A stretch of 64,000 bases of DNA from Isoetes taiwanensis (taxonomy: Eukaryota > Streptophyta > Lycopodiopsida > Isoetales > Isoetaceae), in assembly GCA_021234155.1 (NCBI GenBank), contig JAJEKV010000010.1, positions 6,668,871 to 6,732,870 of the forward strand. Reading direction: 5' to 3'. The notes below the pieces were generated by a model that did not search any database, had not been told where the DNA came from, and was given only the letters and a program-made list of their open reading frames with translations. The position numbers were made by a program, and so were the translations under genes. Shown here one piece after another: positions 12,291-25,558 of the stretch; position 1 is the stretch's first letter, and every line of letters starts with the position of its first letter.

Positions 12291-12884
12291 GAACATGTAA
12301 TCAAATTTGATCTGGAGTTCCCGTTGCACTTGTGAGAAACATTTATTCATTGTACCATCGAGTGAAACAGCAAAATGGGATGTACAGTTTCCATATGATA
12401 ATCCTGTCTTTAGGTTTGTGCGGTATCTTACCTAATCTACTTGCTCATTTTCTAAGATTAATACGTTAAGATCTGAAGTAACATTTCATCTGGTATTTTA
12501 GAAGGAATAACTGATAAAGTTCCTGATAAATGGATATTTGAAGATGAAGTGTTTTTCATTCTCTGTCCTTGGATTCCTGCAACTACCAACCAAGTTGATA
12601 ATAGCAGTTGGTTTAGCAAGTCCAGCTTGGCTTGATTCCCCATCTTGTTACAGCCAGCAGAATTTTCGATTCTTAGCATATACATATTTTCTTGAATCAC
12701 TTTTTACCTGATCTGCTTACTCATATTCTATGGCAGATATAAAAATTACATTTTAGCTGGTATCTAGTCTAGAATCCTAATGTATTCTCGTAGTTTTCTC
12801 TGACATGGCGTTTCTTCCTAATGCCCAGATTAGGAGAACGTTATCCTCATAATAAGGCATCCTCATACAGGTACATTATAAGGC

Positions 12885-13376
12885 ATGTACGGCTACGAAA
12901 GTACGGGCTGGAAAGCACTATATGCAATGCAAAACAATAGTCATAGAGCGGAGTTGTATGATTGGACCCATCAGTCACACCTGTTCAAAGTCTTAGTGGA
13001 GCCTGTCCTTTTATACGGGGTGGAAGTATGGGGCCCAGTAGTATCCCTCGCTACTTGGAATGACTTGGAGCAGGTGCAGAAAGCCTTCTTGGCACGAGCA
13101 CTAGGGGTGAAGTCCACAGTCCCATATCAAATTCTACTGCAGGAAACAGGATTCTTGCCTCTTCAGAGGGCGGCCCTTGATCGCCACATTGTCTATTTTC
13201 AGAAGGTGGTCAACATGGACGATGCTCGTCTCCCAAAACTAGCTTATATCATGGCAATGGGGCCACAACGCCTCAAGGCCTGCTGGAGGGAAAAGAGAGC
13301 TCAATGGATGGCTAGATGGAATGTGCAGGAGCACAGGTGCATACATGTGCAAACAGAGGCGGTCGCCATAGCTTGA
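12885..13376 (+). pseudogene. LINE ORF2 C-terminal fragment
   Basis: A 163-codon open frame covers the region after the RT catalytic core: GWKALYAM..., LLYGVEVWGPVVS, then QKAFLARALGVKSTVPYQIL and ALDRHIVYFQKVVNM. Each phrase has a more damaged match at 3,420-3,800 in copy 1. The next frame (13,316-13,630) continues the homology after a frameshift. There is no start of its own and no active-site box, so no product is expected. Confidence 0.7.
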
Positions 13377-13889
13377 GGCAATATCTTGACGCTTGCTTCA
13401 TCAGCAAGCTTTGGGATGCCGCCGCCCTTGAACAGTCAAGACAAAGACACTACCAAATACATAAATCCCACATTGGAACGAGGCCCACAATGCTACCTGC
13501 GCACCCACTTGCCCATGAAAAGACGCACTCATTGCCTCCATTAGCATTGGGGGCACATCATCTTGAATTGAGACGGGGAGATGGATTGGTGAGCCACGTC
13601 GGGGCGGGCTCTGTCAATCTTGCCAAATGAGAGTCATTGAGGATGAATCTCATACCCTTCAAAGTTGCCCAAAGATATGATCAAATCCGGACGCCGCTAT
13701 CTTTGAGTTGGTCGGGCCCGGCCACCGCTACATGTGACATTGAGCACGGCATCCGTGACGGATGCTAGGATCATACCTTCAGGAGGTCATGGACATGCGA
13801 GATCAGCTATGTCCTCGGGCACGCACTTGACATGTACATACACATTTATTTCATGATGATGTATACTTGTACAGTTTGACAGCATTCTT

Positions 13890-13954
13890 ATTACTGCCAC
13901 GGTTTTCCCCTCGAAAACCCTTCGGGGCGGGGGTTTTTTAACCCGGACAGTAAT
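13890..13954 (+). other. Conserved LINE 3' UTR stem-loop, copy 2
   Basis: ATTACTG at 13,890-13,896 pairs with CAGTAAT at 13,948-13,954. Inside, AAAACCC pairs across ttcggggc with GGGGTTTTT. The stems are kept although loops and flanks differ from copy 1 (4,381-4,445). Confidence 0.6.
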
Positions 13955-14020
13955 AAGTTTGCTGCGCTCCTTCTGGGTCCCATAGGCCGATTGGTCTCAG
14001 TGGACGATAAAAAAACTATT

Positions 14021-16310
14021 CTATTCTATTCTATTCCTATAAACATCGTCAAGGCACTTTAGTTTCTTCACTCCAGACTCGCTATCAGAGCTGTTACTAT
14101 GTTCTTCCAATTCCAGTCCATGTATTGGACCATTATCTGGATTCCTTCCGTGGAAGCCATCAGGTTCAGTCCAAAAATCATTGGGTCCTTGTTTCCAAAT
14201 GTCCAATGGATTGCTAGCTTCCTTTTCCTTCCTCCGTTTGGCACATTTGTCATCCCATGAACATTGATGTGTCTCTTCCAAACTACATCCAAAGCATGTC
14301 CCATCATCAGCTTGATTACTTTGCATTGCTTGTGCTCCCTCGACCACATTAGGATCACATAAGGGATCTACAACTTGCTGCACCTGTGCAATACCTTCCT
14401 CACTTATGTTTCCATTTATTTTTCTTGCTGCAACCATTTCTGCTGGTATACTTTTTAGGGGAACCCTCCTAGGCATAAGCTTCCTCTTTAGTGCACATCC
14501 TTTATTCCAAGAAGATTCATGTGTTTCCTCTAGACTACATGCTAAGAATGTGTCATCATCTTCAAAAGGATCTTGACTATCTTGCATTGCATCCTCATCC
14601 TCATATAAAGGATCAATTTCATAATCCATGTCGTGTTCATTAGCTTGACCACATACCTCATTATTCATTCTGCTTGCTGCATCGACCATATTTGCTACAG
14701 TTGCAGTTACTATATTCTTTCTAGAAATGCCTACTCGAGACCTATCCCTCCTTGATTTGGCTCTAGCTCTTGCCACTAATTGGGCAGTAGTCATCTCTCT
14801 TGGATTCCCAAACAACTCAGTAACGTTTACCTGCACCATGGTTATGAAAGATTTAAGCTCTAAACAAAGTCGAACTAGCCTTATAAAGCTGGCCAGCCTT
14901 CTTTTGCATATCTCTTGCTGCCTTTGCACTCTATCTCTTGTGCTTTCTTCTTTGTTGCTTGCAAGCTTTTCTTCTCTTTCAATCTTTCCTACCTCAATTT
15001 AGCAGCCTCTTTGACCTGCCTATCTTGCTCTAATCTTGATGCAATCATCTGATCAGATGTAACAAAAAGCCTGCCAACTAAACCCTCAGGTAACCTACTT
15101 CGTCTCGCACTAGGAAGTGCAACATGCACAGCCGCAACATTTAGCTACACAATAGCAGCAACATTAGTCATAACAATAGCAGCAACATTTGGCACAGTCG
15201 TAGAGGGTTGAATAACAAAAAGTTCAAGTGCTTTCAAAGCAATTGGCTGCACATTTAGCTCAATTGAGCCTTCTTTAACTGCAGAAGCACCTGCCAAGTT
15301 TTGAAGAAGTTGAGCAGCAACATTATCATCATTTGCATCCGCTAACTCGTCCTCGTCTAACTCTTCTTCTGAGTTAGCGACAATCATATTCTCTGCTACA
15401 GGATCTAGGATCTGGTAGCACAACCCTTTCATTAAAAGGCCAAATTCCAATCTTCAAAAAACCTGCTCTAATATTGGCTGGAGTTAGGGATGCTGCAATA
15501 GCATTGGATACAAGTGTGGCCATGTCTTCTTTTGATGGTTCAGTCCACTTTTCTCATGCATGTATCTATGTCTAAAATTTCTAAAGCTTGTCTTAAAGGG
15601 ACCAAAACATGCAACATCTAGTGGCTGCAACTTATGGGAAGTATTTGAGGGCAAAAGAAGGATGTGTAGACCAATCTCTTTGGCGTGTTGGATTGCTTGC
15701 AATGACACATGGGAATCATGGCCATCACATATTAACAGATGTGGTCTTTCTAAATCAATTCCTCCAGGAACATTGGACCTAAAATGCTCCAGCCAACCAT
15801 TAAAAAGCTCATCCGTGATCCATGCCTTCTTTTGGAAAGCCATGCCAGTGCCTGGCTCACAATCTGCCATTAGACCTCTATCTCTTAGGCGTGTGCCCTT
15901 GAAAACATAGAGGTTAGGAATCTTGTAGCCAGCTGCCTTCACACAACTAAGAATAGTAAGCCATTCCCTATTTTTTGGTATTGTTTCATTTACATTTCTC
16001 GCTCCTCTACGTGCCAAAATTCGCACACCAGATCTACAACCAGCTTGAATGCCTGTTTCTTCACAATTCCAAATTGTGGATGCTTGAAAATTATATTCAG
16101 AATGCAAACTTCTAAGTGGGATAAAACTCATTCAGATGAGTTGAGTTCATGGCTTTTACTCGTTGAATTTCCACACATTCTGCAGACCTTAATGATAAAT
16201 CAGGATGCCGCTTCTTGAAGCTCCTCCACCACTTTTTGCCCGGAAGACCATCCTTGAAACAAGTTTCCCTGCTAATGCATTTGTGCTACCGTCTCTTTCA
16301 GGGATAGGTT
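14021..16310 (-). pseudogene. Pogo/Tigger-type (DDE_1, Jerky-like) transposase relic
   Basis: Reading on the minus strand from 16,310, an N-terminal segment (GKKWWRSFKKRHPDLSLR near 16,190-16,240) matches the CENP-B-type helix-turn-helix of pogo transposases. The catalytic domain at 15,484-16,131 shows IWNCEETGI where the family has WN-D-ETG, then LLICDGHDSHVS with the second acidic residue, then LLLPSNTSHKLQPLDVACFG with the third. The first catalytic Asp appears to be Glu. C-terminal pieces continue in other frames at 15,145-15,450 and 14,021-14,929, the latter rich in acidic residues and Cys/Trp motifs. At least three frame changes make it a pseudogene. Its last codons (NRIE, stop) lie in the TTCTA tail of the adjacent LINE, so the original stop is gone. 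No terminal inverted repeats were found. Confidence 0.85.
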
Positions 16311-16314
16311 CTGT

Positions 16315-16700
16315 ATGTACAAAATTCAAATTCCTGACATTTAAAGTTAAAAAATACGTATTTTTTAATAAAATACGTATTTAACATATTTAAAGGTCGC
16401 CAGCCGGAAAAAATTTCGCGTCTGTGAAACCTTGATTTAGCGTCTGTGAAATACATAATTTTGCCATGAAATTTCAAATCTGAGTTTCACAGACGCGAAA
16501 AATTTTCAGCGTCATAGAAGACGGACCTTTTCGGCGTCGCGGAAACCGGCATGGTGTTCGCGTACGTAGTATATTACGTTTTGCACACGCGAAAAAGTTT
16601 TCGCGTACGCGAAACTAAAGTTTTCGCGTACGCAAAGTTTTTTTTCAGTTTTTGCGCCGCAAAGAAGGTATCTTTTGCGCCCAACCTTCCAACTTGCCCC
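16315..16700. repeat. CpG-rich cluster of TTCGCGT... short repeats
   Basis: Near the 5' end of the transposase relic, phrases such as TTTCGCGTCTGTGAAA, TTTCACAGACGCGAAAA, TTCGCGTACGCGAAA and TTCGCGTACGCAAAG occur about eight times in both orientations in 300 bp, next to a palindromic AAATACGTATTTTTTAATA. They are followed by A and T homopolymers at 16,707-16,760. They could be subterminal repeats of the transposon, but I cannot define its end. Confidence 0.5.
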
Positions 16701-17004
16701 CCAAAAAAAAAAAAAAAACTTTTTTTTTTTGTTTTTCTTAGTTTTTAGGTCTTTTTTTGTTGTTTTTTTTATAGTTAGGCCAGGTTAGGTCCTCAGTTAG
16801 GCCCCCCTGTGTAAGGGGCGTGACGATGGTGAGCCTTGTTCTGTGGGCTGAGCTTGGCCTATTTTAGAAAAAAATAAAACTAGTCAAAAGCACGTTTGGT
16901 TACTTTGCTTAGGAATTTAGTTGGTATAATAATTTGAGTGTTTTAGCAATGCAATATTTTATAATATCACTTCCATGACTGCAGAATTATATTATCTCTA
17001 TTCC

Positions 17005-19580
17005 TCAGTAGTATTTTCCATGTCCTGATGAATAATTAGATACACGGAAGGAAACCCTTAAACGAATTTGTTCAACGCAGTGGCTCCCAACTTCCAAACC
17101 GCCATGGACTTTGCATGCGTTCAGCAAACTAGTCCAGGCCATAACATTAGTTGGCAGACTATTTTGGAGTAGGTTCCCTGCCCTATTTAGGAATCCTGTA
17201 CAGCCGAAAAGGTCGGCAAAACAAGCGTTATGGAATGCAGATGGCACAATGCCACAATAATCTTTCATATACTTTAGGTACCAATGGCCTTCATCCACTA
17301 GGCCTGACCGATTGCACGCAATCAGAATGCTGCTCAATGACACTTCATCTTGCCTTATACCCTCTTGTTGCATCCTTTCAAAGCATTTCAGGCCCAAAAT
17401 ACCATCTCCATGTTATGTATATCCTCCAATAATTGCACCCCAAGAAACTACATTCGGTAACGTATTTTATAGAATGTCTTTTGTGCCTCCTCTAAACTTC
17501 CACTTTTACCATACATATCTATTAAGGTGTTACTAATAACGTCTGAATAGGCTTCTGTTTCAAGTATATGAACATGAATTAGCTTTCCATATTCTAATGC
17601 ATGTATAATTGCACATGCTTTTAAGACATTCAAAAAGGTGATCTCATTGGTGTAATATCTTCATTTTGCATTGATACAAAGCATTCTATAGCTAGGACAC
17701 CCATTCCCTGATAAGTATATCCTGCTTTTAGTACATTCCATGACACTACATCTTGGTTTTGCAAGGTGTCAAATGCTGCATATGCCTCCTTCAAGCTCCC
17801 ACATTTTGCATACATGTCAATTAAAGTGTTTCCTAGACAAGTGTTTAATTGGATCTCTTCTTTAAACATTCTCTCATGGATACTTCTCACCTGTTCTATA
17901 GCTCATTTCTACATGCCTTCAAGGTGCCCATATATGTTATTGCATCTGGTTTGATGCCTTCTTGTTCCATTTCCTCATAACATTTTACAGCCAAAAACTT
18001 TCTATATGCTGAGCATATCCAGCAATCAATACATTCCATGATACAACACTCCTGCCATTCATGTTGTTAAAGACTGAGCAAGCCCTTTGCTAGGAAACCA
18101 CACTTGACATACATGTCGGTGGAAGCATTCCACACCTCCAAATCCAATTGCAGTCCACTGTGGATAATCATTCCATGAAAAAGCCAACCCTCTTGAATTG
18201 CATATACGCCAGCACAAGCTTTCCACAGGCTCAAGATGGTGACTTCAATTGGGTCCACACCTTCCTTTGGCATTTGGTGGAGGCATTCCAGGACCAAAAG
18301 AAATTCATTACACTGGAGGTTCCTTCGACAACCACATTCCAGGAAACCACGTTAGCTTTTGGACCATTACAATGCATCATTTCAAATTACTGTAGGGCAA
18401 GAGCACAATTTCTATGCGAAAAAAGTTATGCAATAACTATATTCCATGATACAATATTCCTTGTTGGCATTTTGTCAAGGACTTTGCTTTCCTCATCTAC
18501 ACTGCCACATCTTGTATACATGCGAATCAAAGCATTGAAAAGAACAACAGATTCAACACCATTATTCATTAGTAACTCATGGAAGATCCTTCCTTGTTCT
18601 ATTCTTCCTATTTCATCATATGCTTTCAGGATACTGAGGATTATCATATTGTCTGGTTTGATGCCTTCGCTTTCCATTATATCAAAGCATGTTAAAGCCA
18701 TAATTTTTCTCTTATTCTGTACATATCCCAAAATTAATGTGCCCTGTGAAACTACATTACGCCCTGGCAAGAAGTCAAAAGCTTTTTGTGCCTCATCCAG
18801 CCTTCCACATTGGGCATACATGTAAACAATTGTGTTCCATTTGGCAATGGATAATTGGCTACAACTTGCAATTGTATCTTGATGGATCAGCCTCCCCATT
18901 TCTACTGTCTGTACATGGACACAAGATTTCATAGCACTGAATAGAGCATTTTCATTTGCTTTATGTCATTTTCTGCATCTTCATAAAATACTACAGGGCT
19001 AGATAGTCTTCCTCATGTCGAGAATATCCTGCAATGAAGTAACACATGGGTTCAGCAACCTGCAGAAAATAATGCGCATCTCTTCCAGGCTACCATATTT
19101 GGCATACATTTCCATCAAGGCATTTCCAAGGGAATTTAATTGTTTTTTTCTTTCAATAAGTTTTTCATGAATGAATCGTCCACATTCTAATGCTTTGTTA
19201 TTGGAAAAGGCTGAAAGAACACCCTGAAATGTTGCTTCACTTGGATCTATGCCTTCTTTTTCCATCTCCCTCCAAGATTCTTGAGTAAGAATGCCGTTAG
19301 CCTGCTCTGCATAGCCTACAATAGAAGGTCTGATTGTAGTTTCATTTTAATAATGTGCCCATGGACAAGCCTACCTTGCTCTATTGATCCTAGGCTGTGC
19401 AATTGCTAAATGCCTGATGTGCTTCAAGTAGACTTCCATGGTGAGTAAAGACACGAATGAGATGATCACCCAAAACTGCAGTTGAGTCGAGCCCACTTTG
19501 GACCACGAATAGAATAGAATGAGAAACTGCACTATTCGGCCATAATCAAGGTTTTGTTTCCCTTCGCATTCTTGTAACAA
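17005..19580 (-). pseudogene. PLS-class pentatricopeptide repeat (PPR) protein, frameshifted copy
   Basis: Seven minus-strand frames in consecutive order carry tandem 31-36-residue PPR motifs: for example NTLIDMYAKCGSLKEAYAAF near 17,790-17,850, DVVSWNVLKAGY near 17,720, NALMEMYAKYGSLEEM near 19,100 and GTLILGYVQNKRKIMA near 18,720. The C-terminal piece (ACKVHGGLEVGSHCVEQI near 17,080-17,130) resembles the start of an E domain and then stops, with no DYW domain. PLS-type PPR proteins act in chloroplast or mitochondrial RNA editing and processing. Frame changes near 17,630, 17,890, 18,300, 18,960 and 19,300 mean it cannot make one protein. No start or transit peptide can be placed with confidence; the readable homology begins near 19,580. 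Confidence 0.85.
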
Positions 19581-21217
<1,637 letters not shown>

Positions 21218-21225
<8 letters not shown>

Positions 21226-21345
21226 CCCAATACTTTGTCAAAATAAGAATAAATATGTTTAAATCTAAACAGCCCTAATACTGATCTGAATATTTTTACC
21301 TTGGAAACGCTGGGTTAGATGGGAGATCACAGATAACCCTTTTAC
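21218..21345. repeat. Duplicated segment, copy 2
   Basis: This is the match of 19,932-20,060 in the same orientation. The pair could have arisen by unequal exchange that also took up the CDC48 fragment, or could be two copies of an older repeat. Confidence 0.65.
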
Positions 21346-21854
21346 CGTAAAAATCATAGTATTAATCTAAAACCATCCACTTAAGAAGTCTCTTCTTAAA
21401 AAACAAGGGCACCTTATGACTGATATGCACAACGCTATTGCTTATGCTTGCACATTTAAATAAGGCCCTTGTCCTCACGAGGGCCCTGTCATGAACACTA
21501 TATTACAAGAAGACAATTTTAAATTACATAATACTCAAGCAAACTTGAATGGTGTAAAGAATCAGAACTTGGATATTTAAAATTCGAACTGTTGTGTTTT
21601 ACATTGCACTACTCTATTTCATCATCTTCCCTTGAGAATGTAGGTAGACAACCACAAATACCATCCTATTAATAACGATGTGGGAAATAGTTAGTAGTAA
21701 TGCTTAAAACATTTGCAACATCTACTTTAGGAAAAGTACATACATTGTCCCAAGTAAAAATGGAAGGCTGAGCTGAAATCCAAAGAGTAGCGTCGACAAA
21801 AATGCCATCAATAGCATGGCAATACTCCTAGAGTATACCTATTCATGAAAACTG
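21346..21854. other. Intergenic stretch
   Basis: AT-rich; no feature supported. Confidence 0.4.
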
Positions 21855-23190
21855 CTACCTATTCATGAAAACTATCAACAGGGCCACATGTAACCATTCT
21901 TCTTTCTCAAACGCACATGATGCAACAAGAGCATTAATGAAGCTCACATCATCTGGCTTTACATAAGTTTCCTGCATTTGTATGAAAGTTTCGAGAGCCT
22001 TCATTCCATCCCCATGGTACACGTATCCAGCTATTAGTATATTCCATGACACAACATTTTGTGTAGGAGATTTGTCAAAAAGTTTGCAGCCATCATATAT
22101 GCTTCCACATTTGGTGTATATATCAATCAATGCATTAGTGATAATACTGTCTGCGGCCCACATAGTGTTCAGAATACTAGCATGTACCTTTTTACCATGT
22201 CCAGTGCTTGTACACGCATTCAGAAGGCCAAGAAAGGTGACATCGTTAGGGAAAATGCCATCTTCTCTCATTTGCCAAAAAAAGGCCCATGGATTTTTTC
22301 TCATTTCTATGATCAGCATATGCTGCAAGTATAACACTCCATGATACAACATCCTGGTTATGGAGTCTATCGAAGAAATAACATGCTTCAACTATGCTAC
22401 CACATTTGATATACATTGCCACAGTGGTTGTGTTAACAAAACTATCATGTCTAAGTCCTATTTTCTGAATCATAGCATGAACTCTCTTTCCTTCTGCTAG
22501 AGATGGAATGTTAGCACATGCAGTGAGAACGCTTATAAATGTAACTTCATTTGGTAACAGGCCTTCATCTTGGATAAGCATAAAGAGTTTGAGTGTATTT
22601 TCAGAGCCACTATAGTCAAGATAACCTGCAATTAGTGTTGTCCATGATATCACATTGTGCACCGACATCCTTTCAAAGACTTGGTATGCTTCACATAAGT
22701 TTGCACATTTGACATACAGATCTGTAAGTCTACTGTCTATAACAACATCTGAATAAGGTCTTGATCTTAAGATGTCAGCATGTACATATTTGCCAATAGA
22801 GATGGCAGAACATCCAATGCAGGCTCCAATAGCAGCACTGAATGTAAATGCATCAGGTTTTATATTTGTGAGTCGCATCTGCTTATAAAGATTGAGAGCT
22901 TCTTTACTATCGCCATGCTGGATGTAGGCTGTAATGATGGCAGTCCATGTGAAAACATTCTTTAGAAGCATCTTGTCAAATATTTGTCGGGCATTGCTAG
23001 TGGTCTTGCATTTTGCATACATACCAATAAGTGTATTTAAGACAAAGATGCTTGGCTCTATCTCTTGTCTAATGATGTATGCTTATGAATGCTTCCCTTC
23101 TGCTAAGCTTTTTATCTTGCAAATCTCCAGCAAAATATTCGTGTTCTTTCTCGACATTTCTGCTCCAGCCTACATTAAGTACTCCTAATT
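21855..23190 (-). pseudogene. Second PLS-class PPR protein copy, less damaged
   Basis: A 258-codon open frame at 22,246-23,022 and an overlapping 178-codon frame at 21,855-22,391 carry seven or more PPR motifs, for example GMYAKCKTTSNARQIFDKM near 23,000, NVISWTTLIAGYLD near 22,640, MYIKCGSIVEACYFFDRL near 22,390 and NALIDIYTKCGSIYDGCKLF near 22,100. Upstream to 23,190 the homology continues (ILLEICKIKSLAEGKHS) but with a stop. The frame changes once near 22,330. The C-terminal half is missing after 21,855, with no E or DYW domain. The motif order differs from the 17,005-19,580 copy, so these are paralogues, not a recent tandem duplicate. It is either a truncated pseudogene or the remains of a PLS editing factor. 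Confidence 0.85.
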
Positions 23191-23579
23191 GCAGAATCAC
23201 ACATCAATTTATGACCACCAAATATCAAACTGTCAAGAACACATCCAATTGCAACAGCAGGCCAGCATTGGTAAATGCTAAACTGGCAACTTCTGGCAGG
23301 CTCATCTGGCAAGGTCATTGTTTGTAACAAAAAGTATAGCAACCGAAGGAACTGTCATTACCTTAGCTTCTGGCCGATCAGTAAGCTCCAGCAAGGCACA
23401 TGTCAACGACCTTGCTTCTAATAACTTAAATCTCCATTAGCGTTATACTAATAGTCACAAATTCATTGTAAAATTCAAGCAAGTTTGAAACATAGAAAGC
23501 TGAATGGAACTAGTTGCATGAGCCATTTCATTCTAATATGAATGTCTATTTCTATTGCCTTATTCCCTTACAGTAGAGA
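23191..23579. other. Spacer between PPR and PGDH relics
   Basis: No identified gene. Short minus-strand coding-like phrases (near 23,220-23,320 and 23,350-23,400) may be exon debris of an unidentified gene. Confidence 0.3.
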
Positions 23580-24745
23580 CATAGACCGTAAAAACTAACC
23601 GATACACGTATCTGTTTCCTTGCTTGGTTCATCATCCACCCCAATTGCCATCACAGCTTGTTTGTGAGGAGACATTCTTCCAACACTCATAAAACTGACA
23701 TTCACATTTGAATTGCCTAAAATGCTACCAACCTTGCCTATCATACGTGGCTGATCCACTTGCCTGCAAAGAATGACAGATCCTTCCAAGCTAACATCAA
23801 TGCTGAATCCTTCAACTTTTGAAAGATGTGGGACACCACCTCTGATCCTTCCTTCGAAGGTATATCACCACTGTTAGACGCTGCGCTTGAGAACTTTGAT
23901 TCAACATGATTGATCTTAACTTCTACGGCCTCTAGGGGAACATCAGCTCCGCTGTCTGATGGTATTCTTTTCTCTGTAACTTTCATTCCACGTTGCCTTG
24001 CAATATAGTCAGCATTTACCAGGTTAATATATGCATTTGAGACAGGCTCAACAAGACCCTTCACAATCATGGCTCGAAGTAGAAGTATGTCCAAGTCATC
24101 TGGGTCACGACCAGAATAGTAGCTTACCTCAACATCTTTTATCCCAGCTCCACTAGACACTAGCTGAACAGCTAACTTGCCTAACTTTTCAGCCAGCCTG
24201 ATAAATGGGGCAAGCTCAGTCAACACCTAAGACACATTTTTACAAGCAAAATAAACCAGAGTTAGATGTATTGCGATGTATTGCTGACTAAAATGGAGTG
24301 TCAAAAGATAGATACCTCAGGTGAAACCATAGGAGCATTTACTGCAGTGGCAGCAAGTTCCCTCGTAGTGCACCGACTATAGCTTCTGCAATTTCTACAG
24401 CTACGCCTTCCTGGAATCATCGATAAAATCAACAGATTACATTATCGTAAAGTAAATCAAATGCTGTACTTAAGGACATACCTGGGCTTCTACAGTGCTT
24501 GCTCCAAGATGAGGTGTGAGAATCACATTCTCATGCTGCACAAATTTACTATCCTTTGGAGGGGGTTCTTCTCTAAAAACATCCAACGCAGCCTGTATTC
24601 CAAGAAGAGAATTTAGATAGCAGTCAATAGAGATAAAATATTCTGCCTTTGTCTAAAGCAGCAGAATGTAATATCTGTGCAACAACTCCAGTGTCAAGTG
24701 CACGGACTAATGCCTCCTCATCAACGTGACAGGCCCAGCACTGTG
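23580..24745 (-). pseudogene. PGDH: D-3-phosphoglycerate dehydrogenase (serine biosynthesis), 3' half, broken
   Basis: Minus-strand exons follow plant plastidial PGDH in order: VDEEALVRALDTGVVAQ (about 24,660-24,715), [20 protein letters not shown] ending in [16 protein letters not shown] (about 24,483-24,594), EGVAVEIAEAIVGALRG (about 24,318-24,415), the allosteric substrate-binding domain (24,226-23,880; KLGKLAVQLVSSG, DLDILLLRAMIVKGLVEPVS) and the ACT domain (23,795-23,600; GSVILCRQVDQPRMIGKVGS). Introns are retained. The copy is dead: one base is missing after GALRG near 24,362, there is a frame change just before the ACT domain near 23,850, and two donor sites read CAG-AT where CAG-GT is expected. 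The NAD-binding first half is absent. PGDH makes 3-phosphohydroxypyruvate in the plastid phosphorylated serine pathway. Confidence 0.85.
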
Positions 24746-25176
24746 GATCAATGAAGCAACCAATTGTTATAGAAATAATGCAGAAAAGGACCCTCAAATA
24801 GGACACCAATCTACCAGCCTGAGGAGATACTATGCTCTGGTGTGGTAGTCCAGAATCAGTCCTTTCTTAGCATATACTAGGTTTACACTCAAGGAAAGTG
24901 CACTGAAATATGTTGAACAACATGATCATGAACATAAACTTTGGTGCCTTTTCATATTTGGCCTCTTGATACACTTTCTCTGATAAAAAGGGATCCTAAT
25001 TCAACTGACTTCTGAGTTTTTGGACGAGGCGCTAGCTGTGAGACCTTGCCCGAATTTGCCCAAAACAGCTCCAAATTGACCAAATAAGGGGTCAATTCTG
25101 CCTGATTTGATGAGTCTGTCATCCTTACACCTTATTTTACCCAAATCGGACATGTTTTGATCAAAATGGAAGTGAT

Positions 25177-25243
25177 GTATCACACGTCGCGCCTGGTCAA
25201 GAAACTAAAGTGTAGCTTTTGAACGAGGCACTACCTGTGAGAC
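25177..25243. promoter_or_regulatory. 67-bp imperfect palindrome P1
   Basis: The left arm (cacacgtcgcgcctggtcaa...) and right arm (ttgaacgaggcactacctgtgagac) are reverse complements with a few mismatches. Four close copies lie at 31,675, 31,865, 33,606 and 33,806, always upstream of a TATA box. Half of a sixth copy remains at 25,016-25,043. Confidence 0.75.
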
Positions 25244-25434
25244 CTTCTACCATTTCTTCACCATAACCTGTCCAAAACGATCTCCAACTTGTTATGTTAG
25301 GATCTTTAGGTAATCCAGTCATGCTCAAACCCTTAAATTAGTCTTCCAGTTCCCATTTAGACCCCAATATAGGCTAGAATCGCTCAACCCCAAGAATTTT
25401 TCAAGTCACCCAAAAATTAGGGTTTTTCCCTTTT

Positions 25435-25444
25435 CTATAAATAG
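25435..25444 (+). promoter_or_regulatory. LTR TATA box (CTATAAATAG)
   Basis: It lies about 190 bp after palindrome P1 and about 115 bp before the first ATG of the upstream ORF. The same box sits at the equivalent place at 32,034-32,043 and 34,064-34,073. Confidence 0.65.
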
Positions 25445-25558
25445 GTCCCTCATTCCTTACGTAACACCCTACGAGTTTGCTCCTGCCTCCCTTAGCCGAT
25501 TTCACAGCTCCCTGAGGCGCTCTTGCATCCGTTTGCTAGTCTCTTCCTCGCTAAACTC

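Larger units (their letters stand above)
9410..12869. other. AT-rich intergenic stretch
   Basis: Apart from the tandem duplication at 10,365-10,584 and the coding-like remnant at 11,532-12,290, listed separately, I see nothing that supports a gene. Confidence 0.4.
12870..14035 (+). mobile_element. 5'-truncated LINE, copy 2
   Basis: The same family as the element at 2,380-4,533 and in the same orientation. It keeps the C-terminal part of ORF2, the 3' hairpin at 13,890-13,954, the phrase gggtcccataggccgattgg and a TTCTA tail at 14,016-14,035. The tail runs directly into the minus-strand transposase relic, so the LINE probably inserted at the 3' end of that gene. Severe 5' truncation is usual for target-primed reverse transcription. 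Confidence 0.8.
25016..25444 (+). repeat. Left direct repeat (5' LTR, truncated)
   Basis: It matches 33,644-34,073 over its full length, including a 67-bp palindrome at 25,177-25,243, the phrase caacttgttatgttaggatc and a TATAAATAG box at the end of the shared part. Upstream of 25,016 the two flanks diverge abruptly. Confidence 0.85.
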
